A DNA stretch of 35,456 nucleotides, from positions 1-35,456 of the forward strand of contig JABDBG010000021.1 in the NCBI GenBank assembly GCA_013288745.1, read 5' to 3'. Positions 1 to 10,500 of this stretch are shown here, piece after piece. The stretch comes from Bacteroidota bacterium (GTDB lineage Bacteria > Bacteroidota > Bacteroidia > Chitinophagales > Chitinophagaceae). How positions within the stretch are numbered: position 1 is the stretch's first letter; each line of letters starts with the position of its first letter. The position numbers and the translations under genes are program-made. Under the pieces are notes generated by a model. That model saw only the letters and a list, made by a program, of their open reading frames with translations, had not been told where the DNA came from and made no database searches.

Positions 1-1
1 A

Positions 2-691
2 TTAACGGAAGTGTTGGAAAAATTTGAAATCTTTTCTGAAAGTGATATTGTAAAAGATAATATTAATAACCGCGTTCAATGTTTTGTTTACAGAACTATC
101 TCTCAATTAAATAAACATTTCTTAGAAGGAAGTTTTTCTGAAGGATTAGAATTGGTTCCGGAGATCGAAATAAAATTGAAAGAATACGAATTGTATTTAG
201 ACAGGCACCGTATTTTGATTTTATATTACAAGATAGCCTGTATGTATTTTGGCAGCGGCGATTTTGAAAAAGCTGTTGATTATTTAAATAAGATCATCAA
301 CTGGAAAGTGGACCTACGAACGGATCTGCAGTGTTATTCAAGGTTATTGCATTTGATAACACATTACGAATTAGGCAACGAAGAGATACTGGATCACTTA
401 ATAAAATCTGTGTATCGCTTTATGGCGAAGATGCAGAACCTGAGTGTGGTGGAAGAAGAGATATTTAAATTCTTACGCAACTCATTCCATGTCTCTGTAA
501 AAAATATTAAACCTGAATTGGAAAAATTACTGGTGAAATTAAAAAAGCACCGCAACAATCATTTTGAAACGCGTGCATTTTTATATTTAGATATCATCTC
601 ATGGTTGGAAAGTAAATTGGAAAACATTCCTGTACAGGAGATTTTGAAAAGAAAATTTGCAAACAAAAGGAATCTAACTAATCATTCATAA
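2..691 (+). CDS. C-terminal part of a helical (possibly TPR-like) protein of unknown function, truncated at the window edge
   Basis: Frame is open from base 2 with no stop before 691; the tracked 'M' at 11 is a GTG codon. Helical content with repeat-like segments (FGSGDFEKAVDYLNKII). Confidence 0.6.
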   Translation, partial: LTEVLEKFEIFSESDIVKDNINNRVQCFVYRTISQLNKHFLEGSFSEGLELVPEIEIKLKEYELYLDRHRILILYYKIACMYFGSGDFEKAVDYLNKIINWKVDLRTDLQCYSRLLHLITHYELGNEEILDHLIKSVYRFMAKMQNLSVVEEEIFKFLRNSFHVSVKNIKPELEKLLVKLKKHRNNHFETRAFLYLDIISWLESKLENIPVQEILKRKFANKRNLTNHS

Positions 692-700
692 GATCATAAA

Positions 701-730
701 ATACGCGCCATTATTTCAAATGGCGCGTAT
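701..730. terminator. Bidirectional intrinsic-terminator-like hairpin
   Basis: ATACGCGCCATT-N6-AATGGCGCGTAT perfect 12-bp stem between convergent genes. Confidence 0.75.
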
Positions 731-732
731 AA

Positions 733-855
733 TTATTTGTTGAGCCATTGTTCTATCAACCATGAGCAAACGGTTAGTATGATCACCGGAATAAGGATGA
801 TCAAAATACTTATTACAATTTTCTTTGCAAGGATTACAAATTCGTTTAGTTTCAT
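733..855 (-). CDS. 40-aa single-TM mini-protein: MKLNEFVILAKKIVISILIILIPVIILTVCSWLIEQWLNK
   Basis: Hand-translated small ORF starting 13 nt after the FGE stop. Clearly similar to the mini-protein at 3823..3939. Confidence 0.65.
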   Translation of the reverse strand: MKLNEFVILAKKIVISILIILIPVIILTVCSWLIEQWLNK

Positions 856-867
856 TTTGATCCGGTG

Positions 868-1980
868 TTAGTTTTTAATATCCTTCACACACCTGAATCC
901 TAAATTATTTCCGGCACTATTAGTTTCCCCCTTACCGCGACTGCCGGCTTTATATCGAATGCAATACTGATCACTGCAAATAAATGAACCACCACGTTGC
1001 ACATGTTTAACCGTATTTGGTTCATCAGGGTCATAGCTGTCTGTTGGTCCTTGTGGATTATACTCAGGACTATGCTGATAATAATCAGGACGGTACAGGT
1101 CATTGCACCATTCCCAAACATTGCCATCCATATCATACAACCCGAAAGGATTTGGCGGAAAAGATTTTACGGGTGCAACACCGTCATAACCATCTTCTGC
1201 AGTATTATGATCGGGGAAATTTCCCTGGTAAATATTGGCTACCCATTTTCCATTTGGTTTTAATTCGTTGCCCCAATAATATTTAGTTGGTTGCCGATTG
1301 CCACGTGCGGCAAATTCCCATTCGGCTTCTGTTGGTAACCTTTTGCCTGCCCAGGTTGCATAGGCTACTGCATCTTCGTAACAAACTTGCACAACAGGTT
1401 CATTGTCTTTTCCCTTGATAGAGCTTGTTGGGCCTTTTGGATGTTTCCAGTTAGCACCTTTTACATATATCCACCAAACAAAAGGATCATCTAATGAAAC
1501 CGCATGCGCAGGCGGAGTAAATACTGCAGAGCCTGCTACTAATTTATCTGCGGCAACTCCGGGATAATCAACAGGATTCAATGGGCGTTCTGCAACTGTG
1601 ATATAATGTGTAGCATTTACAAATTTTTCAAACTGAGCATTCGTGACCTCATGTTCATCCATTAAAAATGGTTTTACCGTTATACGATGAATGGGTTTGC
1701 TATCGTCAAAATCATTGCTTCCCATTTCAAAAGTGCCACCGGGTATTGCTACCATTTCTGCTGAACTACTATCGCCTGTTATTATACTGGAAGATGTTCC
1801 TAACAATGCTACAGACCGAGAAGGCATCCTGCACACTGATTGACTTTTGCTACAAGCAGGGCATGAGGCCTTTTTCGCAATTGCGGTATCTGTTGTTGAG
1901 ACTGAAATTGTTGAATGCTGCTGATTGCAGGCAGCATTCAACAACATAAGACATATCGATATACTTATTATCTTCTTCAC
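868..1980 (-). CDS. Formylglycine-generating enzyme (SUMF1-like) with N-terminal export/lipoprotein-like signal
   Basis: MVAIPGGTFEMGS, RLPTEAEWEFAARG, GNVWEWCND, and GGSFICSDQYCIRYK...NLGFRC, with the C-x4-C active-site pair as in SUMF1. N-terminus MKKIISISICLMLLNAAC. Confidence 0.88.
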   Translation of the reverse strand: MKKIISISICLMLLNAACNQQHSTISVSTTDTAIAKKASCPACSKSQSVCRMPSRSVALLGTSSSIITGDSSSAEMVAIPGGTFEMGSNDFDDSKPIHRITVKPFLMDEHEVTNAQFEKFVNATHYITVAERPLNPVDYPGVAADKLVAGSAVFTPPAHAVSLDDPFVWWIYVKGANWKHPKGPTSSIKGKDNEPVVQVCYEDAVAYATWAGKRLPTEAEWEFAARGNRQPTKYYWGNELKPNGKWVANIYQGNFPDHNTAEDGYDGVAPVKSFPPNPFGLYDMDGNVWEWCNDLYRPDYYQHSPEYNPQGPTDSYDPDEPNTVKHVQRGGSFICSDQYCIRYKAGSRGKGETNSAGNNLGFRCVKDIKN

Positions 1981-1982
1981 AC

Positions 1983-2684
1983 TTATTTTGCTTTTGCTAT
2001 TTCAGTAGTGATATCATATTTATTAAAAGTTAATCCTGATCTTTTCCAAACTATCTGCCCGTCTTTATATAAAAGGATAGTTGGTACTGATGGTACTTCA
2101 CCTAACTGAGCTACTAATTGCGGATTATTATATAATTCCAGTTGAACTACTTTGTAAGAGCCGTCGTTTTGTAAAGAGTCAACGATCACTTTTGCCTTTG
2201 CGCATAAGCCACAATATTTTGTTCCTATTTCAACTAATACAATTTTATTATCTGTAAGTGTTTTGTTGTAATCAGCAACTGAAAGGTTATTTTTTACTGA
2301 TGTATAATATGCATTGCCACTTCCTATCCAGGCTGCAATGCCTCCTTTTAATTCATACACTTCTTTATATCCGTTTGTATGAAGTTCAGCAGCTAATATA
2401 TCCGGACGGCTATTTTGTATGGCATAAATAAATACAGGTTTTGTTTTATCAAAGCTTTTTATCGCATCTAAATGATTGTCCTCTTTCAGGTTCACATAGG
2501 TTGCGCCGTTGATATGGTTGATCGTGAATTCTTCAGGAGTTCTTACATCAACTATTTGTGGCGCTTGTTGCCTGTTTATTTTTGCTGCAAAAGAATCTAC
2601 AGAAATTAGATCGTGATTTACTTGCGCAAAAATCGCTGTTATACTTAGAAAGCTAACGGCTGTTAAAATGAATACTTTTTTCAT
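1983..2684 (-). CDS. Exported rhodanese-like plus thioredoxin-like fusion
   Basis: Signal peptide; rhodanese-type IVDVRTPEEFTINHINGATYVNL; thioredoxin-type CGLC and VPSVPTILLYKDG. Confidence 0.85.
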   Translation of the reverse strand: MKKVFILTAVSFLSITAIFAQVNHDLISVDSFAAKINRQQAPQIVDVRTPEEFTINHINGATYVNLKEDNHLDAIKSFDKTKPVFIYAIQNSRPDILAAELHTNGYKEVYELKGGIAAWIGSGNAYYTSVKNNLSVADYNKTLTDNKIVLVEIGTKYCGLCAKAKVIVDSLQNDGSYKVVQLELYNNPQLVAQLGEVPSVPTILLYKDGQIVWKRSGLTFNKYDITTEIAKAK

Positions 2685-2701
2685 GTTTGATATGTTTTTA
2701 A

Positions 2702-3790
2702 TTATGCTATTGAAAATTCTTCTTCTTTTATTTTTTGATGGACAACTTCGTGTTCCTGGATATCATCGCCAACTCTTGGTCCGTGTTTAGATAACTCACT
2801 TCCTTCAACTTTGGATTTGAAAATTGGCCATAGGAATTGTGCATACCATTCTTCTTGTTTATAAAAAGCAATACCGTAACCTTTAGGGAACTTACGAGTG
2901 ATAATACCTGTTCCAAAAATGATATCCCACAAAAAGAACATGTTGCCAAAATTGCCTTTGTAATAACCAACACCGTCATCAGATGAATCTGCGTGATGCG
3001 CGTGGTGCGTAGCAGGGGTGGAGATCAATCTTTCTAAAACCCACGCAACAGGATGTAATACTTTGTATTTATATAAAGGTTTATCCCATGCGATGCTTGA
3101 ATGCGCTGCTAATGTGATGATAGATTTAATTACTGTAACAAATAATGCAGCAGGTCCTAAACCTAAATAAACCAATGCTGCCACTAAATAAATTTGTGAA
3201 AAGAAAACAGTATATAAAAAGTTCTGGCGACTAGCCATTGCCATGCCCATATAAGGTGCAGAATGATGCGTACGATGGAAGCGCCATAGTAAAGGTAATT
3301 GATGGTGCAAACGATGGTACCAATATTGAGTAAGGTCATCTGCTACGGCAATTAAAAAAACGCCGCCCCAAAATGGAACCCATGAAAATACATTATCCAA
3401 ATGTGGTAATGCGAATGGTAATAGTTTTAAAGCAAAGAATGCAGTGACAGGCGCTAATAAAACCTTAGGTGCTACAAAGCAAACAAGATCAACGATGCGT
3501 TCGTGCTTTGTCCATTTGTTGTCGTACAATCCTAATCCGAATTCAGCGATGCCTAATACGATCGCGATAGCGAAAAATCCCCATGAACGTAAATGTGTGA
3601 ACACCGGCTGAACAAAATTAAAAATACGCGGTGTTTTAATTACGAATGGCGTGTGCGTGTTATTGATCCATGGTGTTTCTCCTGTATGGTGAAACCATAG
3701 TACTAATGCCAGTACCGGCAATGCGTAAATAAAAAGACTGATAACAATATCTCTTGTTATTCTTTGTGGTGTGGTGTTAGTGAGTGCCAT
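2702..3790 (-). CDS. Sterol desaturase / fatty acid hydroxylase superfamily membrane protein
   Basis: Histidine boxes HRLHH, HRTHH and HHAHH; multiple TM segments. Confidence 0.85.
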   Translation of the reverse strand: MALTNTTPQRITRDIVISLFIYALPVLALVLWFHHTGETPWINNTHTPFVIKTPRIFNFVQPVFTHLRSWGFFAIAIVLGIAEFGLGLYDNKWTKHERIVDLVCFVAPKVLLAPVTAFFALKLLPFALPHLDNVFSWVPFWGGVFLIAVADDLTQYWYHRLHHQLPLLWRFHRTHHSAPYMGMAMASRQNFLYTVFFSQIYLVAALVYLGLGPAALFVTVIKSIITLAAHSSIAWDKPLYKYKVLHPVAWVLERLISTPATHHAHHADSSDDGVGYYKGNFGNMFFLWDIIFGTGIITRKFPKGYGIAFYKQEEWYAQFLWPIFKSKVEGSELSKHGPRVGDDIQEHEVVHQKIKEEEFSIA

Positions 3791-3822
3791 AATGGTATTT
3801 TTTTAATGATTAATATTATAGA

Positions 3823-3939
3823 TTAACTGTGGTGTTGAATGAACCATAATCCTCCTGCCAGTATAATTAGTGGGACGAGGAAAATGACAATACCGATAAT
3901 GATCTTCTTAGTCAGAATTTTTACATCTAGTAATTGCAT
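3823..3939 (-). CDS. 38-aa single-TM mini-protein: MQLLDVKILTKKIIIGIVIFLVPLIILAGGLWFIQHHS
   Basis: Hand-translated small ORF between sulfatase and sterol desaturase genes. About half the residues match the mini-protein at 733..855. Confidence 0.65.
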   Translation of the reverse strand: MQLLDVKILTKKIIIGIVIFLVPLIILAGGLWFIQHHS

Positions 3940-4014
3940 AGTCTATTATTTTAATAGAGTAATTGGTTATAAAATATCCTCCGAAGAAATTTTATCTCTG
4001 GAGGAATGATTTGT

Positions 4015-5865
4015 TTATTTTATTGGCGCTTGTATATTGTTTCCGTTTGGATGATGTATTTTTTTATTGTTTACATCATACCAATCGATCAGCGGATATA
4101 AATGATTGGTGGTAGCTTGTTCATCAAATACTTTTTTTAACTCAGCTAATTTTTCAGGGTATTTTTTTGCAAGATCATTTCTCTCATTAAAATCTTCGTC
4201 AATGTTGTATAATTTCCAAACATCGTCATCGAAGCTCTTATCAGCAATGGGTGCTCCCTGAGAAAAATCATAGTCAACATTATCCGGACGGTGAGGAGAT
4301 TCTGCTTTCCATCCATTGGAATAAATAGAACGATTGCCAAAAATATAATAGTACTGTATTGCATGCCTTGATTTCGCGTTAGCGCTATCAATAGAATAGG
4401 CTAGTGATGTTCCTTCAATACTATCTTGTTTAACATCTCTGATGTATTCAGGTTTTTGAATTCCGGTTAATTCTAACGTCGTTGGCAAAATGTCGATTAC
4501 ATGTCCGTATTGATTACGGATACCTCTTTGTTTAATGCCTTTCGGATAAAAAATGATCAAAGGGTTATGCGTACCACCTTCTGCGTCAGCATTTGTTTTC
4601 CATTCTTTAAATGGCGTATTAGCTGCCTGTGCCCAGCCTAATGGATAATTAGTTTGAGCATTAGGTGTACCAATAGAATCAATATCAGCCAGATTTACTT
4701 TTAAATAATCTGCTTCAGATGTAGTTCTTGCAGGGTTTGTTTTAGGTTCTATTGTTCCTTCCTGCGTACCTTCTTTGCTTGCACCATTGTCACCGATTAT
4801 TACATAAACGATCGTATTGTCCAATAAATTATTTTCTCTCAGGTAATTGATTACTCTGCCAATTTGATAATCGGTGTAAGAAAAGTAACCTGCATATACT
4901 TCCATGAATCTTTCAAATAATTTTTTCTGGTCTGCTGTTAATGAATTCCAAGCTGGTACACGAGGATTGCGAGGAGGTAATTGTGCGTTTGCAGGAACGA
5001 CGCCTAGTCTTTTCTGATTAGCTAATACTTGTTCACGAAATACATCCCATCCCTGATCAAATTTTCCTTTGTATTGATCACTCCAATATTTATCTACCTG
5101 GTGAGGTGCGTGAGTGGCGCCCGGTGCATAATATAAAAAGAAAGGCTTGTTGGGTGCAACTTTTTCCTGGCGTGATAAATAAGCAATTGCTTTATCAGTG
5201 ATCTGCTCATTTAAATGTCTTCCATCAGGAGTAACATGCGCCTGGTCTTCTACAAGATCAGGTTTGTATTGATCGGTTGCAGAACCGAGAAACCCAAAAA
5301 AATGATCAAAGCCTTTTTGTGTTGGCCAGTGATCGAAAGGTCCGGCATCTGTTGCTTCTTCATCGGGCGTTAAGCCGTATTTACCTACAGCAAAAGTGTT
5401 GTATCCATTGGCTCTTAATATTTCAGCCAATGTTCCATCGCTAGAAGGTATTCTTCCATCCCATCCAGGAAATCCTGCGGATAAAGCTATATGAGAAAAC
5501 CCGCTTTCATGCACAAAAGCACTATTACGGCCTGTTAATAAAGCAGAGCGTGTAGGCGCACAAATTGCGCAGGTGTGAAAGTTCGTATAGCGGAGACCGT
5601 TATTGGCTAAACTATCAAGTGTAGGCGTATGTATCAATCCGCCAAAAGCGCTTGATGCACCAAATCCTACATCATCTAGTATGATCAATAGAACATTAGG
5701 TGCTCCTGTGGGAGCTTTAACAACGGGTGCCCACCATTCTTTTGAATCGCCTAATGTTTTACCGACAGTTCCCTGATATATTTGTTGGTCCTGCGCATAA
5801 GAATGTTGTGTCGACAAGCTACCTATCAATATTGCGATGGAAGCAAGTATGTTTTTCTTATTCAT
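4015..5865 (-). CDS. Cys-type arylsulfatase, exported
   Basis: Signal peptide; sulfatase signature CAPTRSALLTGRN (C-x-P-x-R); NVLLIILDDVGFG; GDNGAS. Confidence 0.93.
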   Translation of the reverse strand: MNKKNILASIAILIGSLSTQHSYAQDQQIYQGTVGKTLGDSKEWWAPVVKAPTGAPNVLLIILDDVGFGASSAFGGLIHTPTLDSLANNGLRYTNFHTCAICAPTRSALLTGRNSAFVHESGFSHIALSAGFPGWDGRIPSSDGTLAEILRANGYNTFAVGKYGLTPDEEATDAGPFDHWPTQKGFDHFFGFLGSATDQYKPDLVEDQAHVTPDGRHLNEQITDKAIAYLSRQEKVAPNKPFFLYYAPGATHAPHQVDKYWSDQYKGKFDQGWDVFREQVLANQKRLGVVPANAQLPPRNPRVPAWNSLTADQKKLFERFMEVYAGYFSYTDYQIGRVINYLRENNLLDNTIVYVIIGDNGASKEGTQEGTIEPKTNPARTTSEADYLKVNLADIDSIGTPNAQTNYPLGWAQAANTPFKEWKTNADAEGGTHNPLIIFYPKGIKQRGIRNQYGHVIDILPTTLELTGIQKPEYIRDVKQDSIEGTSLAYSIDSANAKSRHAIQYYYIFGNRSIYSNGWKAESPHRPDNVDYDFSQGAPIADKSFDDDVWKLYNIDEDFNERNDLAKKYPEKLAELKKVFDEQATTNHLYPLIDWYDVNNKKIHHPNGNNIQAPIK

Positions 5866-5913
5866 TTTTTCTTATTTTTTTGTTATGAAATGATTTATTT
5901 TTTTTATGATTGA

Positions 5914-7503
5914 TTACCATCCGGGGTTTTGGTAAAAGTTTGGATTTTGTCCTGCGTAGAGATCAATTTCTGTTTGTGGTATTGGGAACAATGTATCTTT
6001 CAATGTTGCAGCAGCTTTAGGATTGTTAAGCATGCCATGAACCGCATTCAGATAATATTGCCCTGCCGGTAAACCATCTTGTCCTGATCTTCTTACCAGA
6101 TCAAACCAGCGTTGCGATTCTTGTATGAACTCTTTTCTTCTTTCTAAATAAACAGAATCACGAAAATCTGCCTGGTTCAAACCCGGTGTGAGATCGTGTG
6201 TATGATCAGCATAAGTTCCACCACTGCTGTATACACCATAAGCTCTTGCTCTTACGATATTGATAGCAGTATATGCATCAGCCGTAGGACCCGCATTTAA
6301 TTCATTTAAGGTCTCAGCTTGTAAAAGCAAAATTTCTGCATAACGGATAATAGGAAAATTAACGCCGCTTAATGTTTGTGATGTGATAGGCGATACGGAA
6401 GAGTCAATGTATTTAGCGAAATTGAAGTAGGGCCATTTTACTGTTTTAGTGCCATTCTTTAAAGAGTCGAAAAACGTAACATTTCTTCTTTGATCTGCGA
6501 TAGCAAATAAATTAACGATCGTACTATCAGCCGGTATATCGCCCGTGTAGGTTGAAGTGGTAAATGTGCTGAAGTCGCCATTGCTTAAATTTTGCTGGCT
6601 GTTAACTGCACCTCCATTGTATTTGAATTGCGCAGAGAAAATATGTTCAATGCCATTTTTATAAGGCGTTTGAAAAATATGAGAGAACAAAGGGAATAGG
6701 TCATAGCCATAAGTACCGGTTGCTCCTGTGACAGTTCCCGCAGTTAGTGTTTTTAATAATTGAGTTTCTGCATTCGTCCAATCGTGCCGGGTTGCATATA
6801 CTTTAGCTAACAATGCGTGTGCTGCTCCTGCTGTAACGCGGCCTATATCAGCAGGATCGGTAACAGGGGAGTATGTCCCGGGCAAATTGGTAGCATCGGT
6901 TAGATCTGAAATTATTTGTGCATACACAGAATCTTTTGGTGCGCGGCTAACCAATGCGTTAGCAGTGTTTACATCACCCGCATCATGCAATACTAAAGGA
7001 ACAGGACCGAATAAACGAACCAGATTAAAATAATATAGCGCTCTAATAAACTTAGCTTCTCTTATTAAATTGATCGCAGGATGTGTAATGTCAACAAATT
7101 GAGAAGACGGAATATTTGGAATATTATCTATTGCTACATTGGCCTTATCAATCCCCCAATACAACTGCGCATATATTTTGTGCACACGGTCATTTGAAGA
7201 AATATAAGTAGCTGTACCAAGTGCCCTTACGTCGGGGTTTGTATTCGACGGACTATACACCTGGTTATCGCTTGTATTGTCTATTATTAAATTCAGGTTG
7301 CGTCCGTAGATAGGGAAATCTGCATTGATATCTGTAGACAGTGTACTATAAGCCGCTGTTACTGCAGCCACAGCATCTGATTGCGTTTTGTAAAAAGTTG
7401 TTGACGCAATACTTGTCTTTGGATTTTCATTCAATTTGCTGCAGGATGCTAAAGAACTTCCTATCAATATAAATGCGGCAGTGGTTATTAATATATTTTT
7501 CAT
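5914..7503 (-). CDS. SusD/RagB-family outer-membrane lipoprotein
   Basis: Lipoprotein signal ending SSLASC; SusD features (IREAKFIRALYYFNLVRLFGPVPLV; RRKEFIQESQRWFDLVR; FPIPQTEIDLYAGQNPNFYQNPGW). Confidence 0.95.
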   Translation of the reverse strand: MKNILITTAAFILIGSSLASCSKLNENPKTSIASTTFYKTQSDAVAAVTAAYSTLSTDINADFPIYGRNLNLIIDNTSDNQVYSPSNTNPDVRALGTATYISSNDRVHKIYAQLYWGIDKANVAIDNIPNIPSSQFVDITHPAINLIREAKFIRALYYFNLVRLFGPVPLVLHDAGDVNTANALVSRAPKDSVYAQIISDLTDATNLPGTYSPVTDPADIGRVTAGAAHALLAKVYATRHDWTNAETQLLKTLTAGTVTGATGTYGYDLFPLFSHIFQTPYKNGIEHIFSAQFKYNGGAVNSQQNLSNGDFSTFTTSTYTGDIPADSTIVNLFAIADQRRNVTFFDSLKNGTKTVKWPYFNFAKYIDSSVSPITSQTLSGVNFPIIRYAEILLLQAETLNELNAGPTADAYTAINIVRARAYGVYSSGGTYADHTHDLTPGLNQADFRDSVYLERRKEFIQESQRWFDLVRRSGQDGLPAGQYYLNAVHGMLNNPKAAATLKDTLFPIPQTEIDLYAGQNPNFYQNPGW

Positions 7504-7522
7504 TGTTGTCTTTTTTATGTTT

Positions 7523-10500
7523 CTAAAAAGTAATATTTAGTCCTGCTAAGAATGTTTTGTAATGTGGATAGACTCCTGCATCAATTCCAGGTAACAGGTT
7601 ATTCTGATCATAGAAATTTGCTTCAGGATCTAATCCGGAATAATGCGTGATCGTTAATAGGTTTTGCGCAGAGATGTATAGCCTGATCTGCTTCGCAAGA
7701 ATTTTTGAAGCGATGTTTTTTGGAAAAGTGTAACCGAGTGTCACATTCTTTAACCTGATGTATGAACCATCTTCAACATAAGTATCCTGCACTTGAGCAA
7801 CGGGAGCATTTACCGCTTTAGGATACCTGCCGGTAGGATTATTAACAGAATCAAACCTGTCTAACAAGACTGCTGAAGCATTGGTGGTAGTTTTAGTTAT
7901 CTCTAATTGTTGTTGTTCAAGGTTAAATAACTTATTGCCAAATGATCCCTGAAAGAAAATTGACAGATCGAATCCTTTATAGGTGAAAGTATTCGTCATG
8001 CTTGCCGTAAACTTCGCTTGTGCATTCCCTAAATTGTGTTTATCATTTGGATCAACTTTTCCATCCCCGTTTGTATCAATATATTTTCTATCTCCTGTTT
8101 GTTGCGATACGCCTGCTAATTTCGGTGCCGGATGCGCCCCGTAAACATCAGCGGTAGTTAACAATCCATCTGTACTATAGCCCCAGAATGTGCCTATCGG
8201 TAGTCCAACCTTTAAAATTTCAGGAGATACCTGGCCTGTAGCAGCTACCGGTTGAAAAGATTGACTTGGGCCAAGACTTAATATTTTATTGGCATTAGTG
8301 GCGTAGATCAATGTTGTTTTCCAATCAAAATCTCCTGCTTTGATATTATCTGTATTCAAAGAAAGTTCCACACCTTTATTTTGTATGCTGCCGATATTTT
8401 CAGCGACAGAAGCATAGCCTGTTGATAAAGGAACAAGTCCGCCGGCACTTACAAATAAATTGGTTGTCTTTTTATAATAAGCATCTGCTGTTAAAATGAT
8501 ACGGTTGCTTAAGAATGAAACATCGATACCTCCATCATACTGCGTGGTTGTTTCCCATGTTAAATTTGGATTGGCCAATTGTATTTGCGAAAGTCCTTGG
8601 GCAATATTATTTCCAAAGAAATATGTGTAAGGCCCTCCGGCTAAAGCAGGCGAGGTATAAGAAGGAATGTTCGCGTTACCTGTTTGTCCTGCAGTAGCCC
8701 TAAGTTTTAAACTGTTGGCTACATTCGTAAATTTCTTAAAGAAATTCTCATCAGACATATTCCATGAAACACCAATGGAAGGGAAGAAGCCATATTTTTT
8801 ATCCGGACCTAAAACGGAGGCACCATCGTATCTGCCCGATACGCTAACATTATATTTATGTTCGAATGAGTAATTAATTCTTCCCAGCCAGGATTGAATA
8901 GTGTTTGGTGCTTCTGCTGATGAACCTACAACCGGTGAACCATAAGACAGGTTGTTGAATGAAAATAAGTTGGTTGGAAAATTCTGCGCGTTCGATACAA
9001 CTGATTCTACATTTTGTTGTTGAATGGTATAACCTGCCAGTAAGTCTACATAATGTTTCTCATTAAATATATGGCTATACGATAACGTGTTTTCATTTAA
9101 CCAGCTAACAGAATGGCTTACGCCAACAGACGCATACCCATTTACACCAGCACCTGTAGAAAGTCCCCCTGCACCGCCTGGTGATGCAGTAAAGTTTGGC
9201 GCATAATAATTTTGTTTAGCATTTAGGAAATCTGCGCCACCAGTAATTTTTAAAAGTAAATCCTTAGTTAGTTTGTATTCAGCAGAAAAATTTCCTAAGA
9301 AGCGTGTGAGAATAGTTCTGTTGATAGTTGCTGTAATATCCTGTAAGGGATTTGTAGTATATGGCTGTGTTGTATTATTGATCACTGAAAAGAAAGGATC
9401 AGCTGTAGTATAGTAAGTTCCGTTTGCATTTCTTATCGGATGTAAAGGGCTTACCGTTAATAAAGTTGTAAAAGCGTTCCCAGAATTTAAAGCATTGAAA
9501 GGCCCTGTTAATTTATCTTCGGTTGAACTGCTTCCAAAAATACTAGTGGATACTTTTAATTTATCTGTAGCATTTTTTTCATAGTTAACTCGACCTGAGT
9601 ATCTTTCAAAACCGGTATTTAATAATGTTCCCTGTTGATTAAAATAATTTCCTGAAATAGAATACCTTGATTTTTCATCACCACCATAAATGGTTAACTG
9701 GTGATTTTGTATCGGCGCATTTCTGATAGCAGCTTTTTGCCAGTCGGCCGTTTGCCCTGTTCCACCCAAAGAATCTATTTTAGCTTTTGTTGCAGGTCCC
9801 GATCCTGTTTGTAATGTAGGCGTGGCTTTATAAATATCATCGTACAATTTTGCCCATTGCGGGCCATTCATTAATGATAATGTTTTATCAACCTGTTGTG
9901 TACCGTAATAACCACCGTAAGAAATATTGTTGCTGCCCTTTGTTCCTCTTTTTGTTGTGATGATCACAACTCCGTTTGCGCCACGTGAACCGTAAATAGC
10001 TGTGGCGGCAGCATCTTTCAACACGTCGATCGATTCAATATCACTTGGGTTAATAGTAGCTAGTGCGTTTACAGTTACGCCCGGAGAAGAACCGGTATTA
10101 GCTGCGCTGTTATTATTGTAATAAATAAATCCATCAATAACATACAATGGATCATTACCAAAACTTAACGAGTTTCCGCCACGAATTCTTATACTCGATC
10201 CTGCACCCGGCTGACCGGAACTTTGCGTAACTGTAACACCCGATACGGCACCTTGTAATAAGTTATCGGCAGAAGTTACGGGACGACTTAAATTTTCTTT
10301 TGAGACAGATGATACAGAACCCGAAACATCTTTTCTTCTTTGAGTGCCATAGCCAACTACCACTACATCTGATAATTGATTGGGCGCATCTTTTAACCGC
10401 ACATCTACAAATCCGTTATTAGTGCTATCTACTGTTACCAATTGCGTTTGATAACCGATAAAGCTGATAAATAAAGTGATTGGTAATTTTTTATAAGTGG

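Noticed and set aside
900-1286. Short ORFs overlapping the FGE gene (900..1136 -, 997..1263 +, 1017..1286 +)
   Set aside because: Shadow frames of a well-supported CDS with no family features; the same applies to other short ORFs inside the RND, susC, thrA and ppc genes.
8030-8100. EF-hand-like motif DTNGDGKVDPND in SusC
   Set aside because: Such loops are common in SusC-family proteins, so not notable here.
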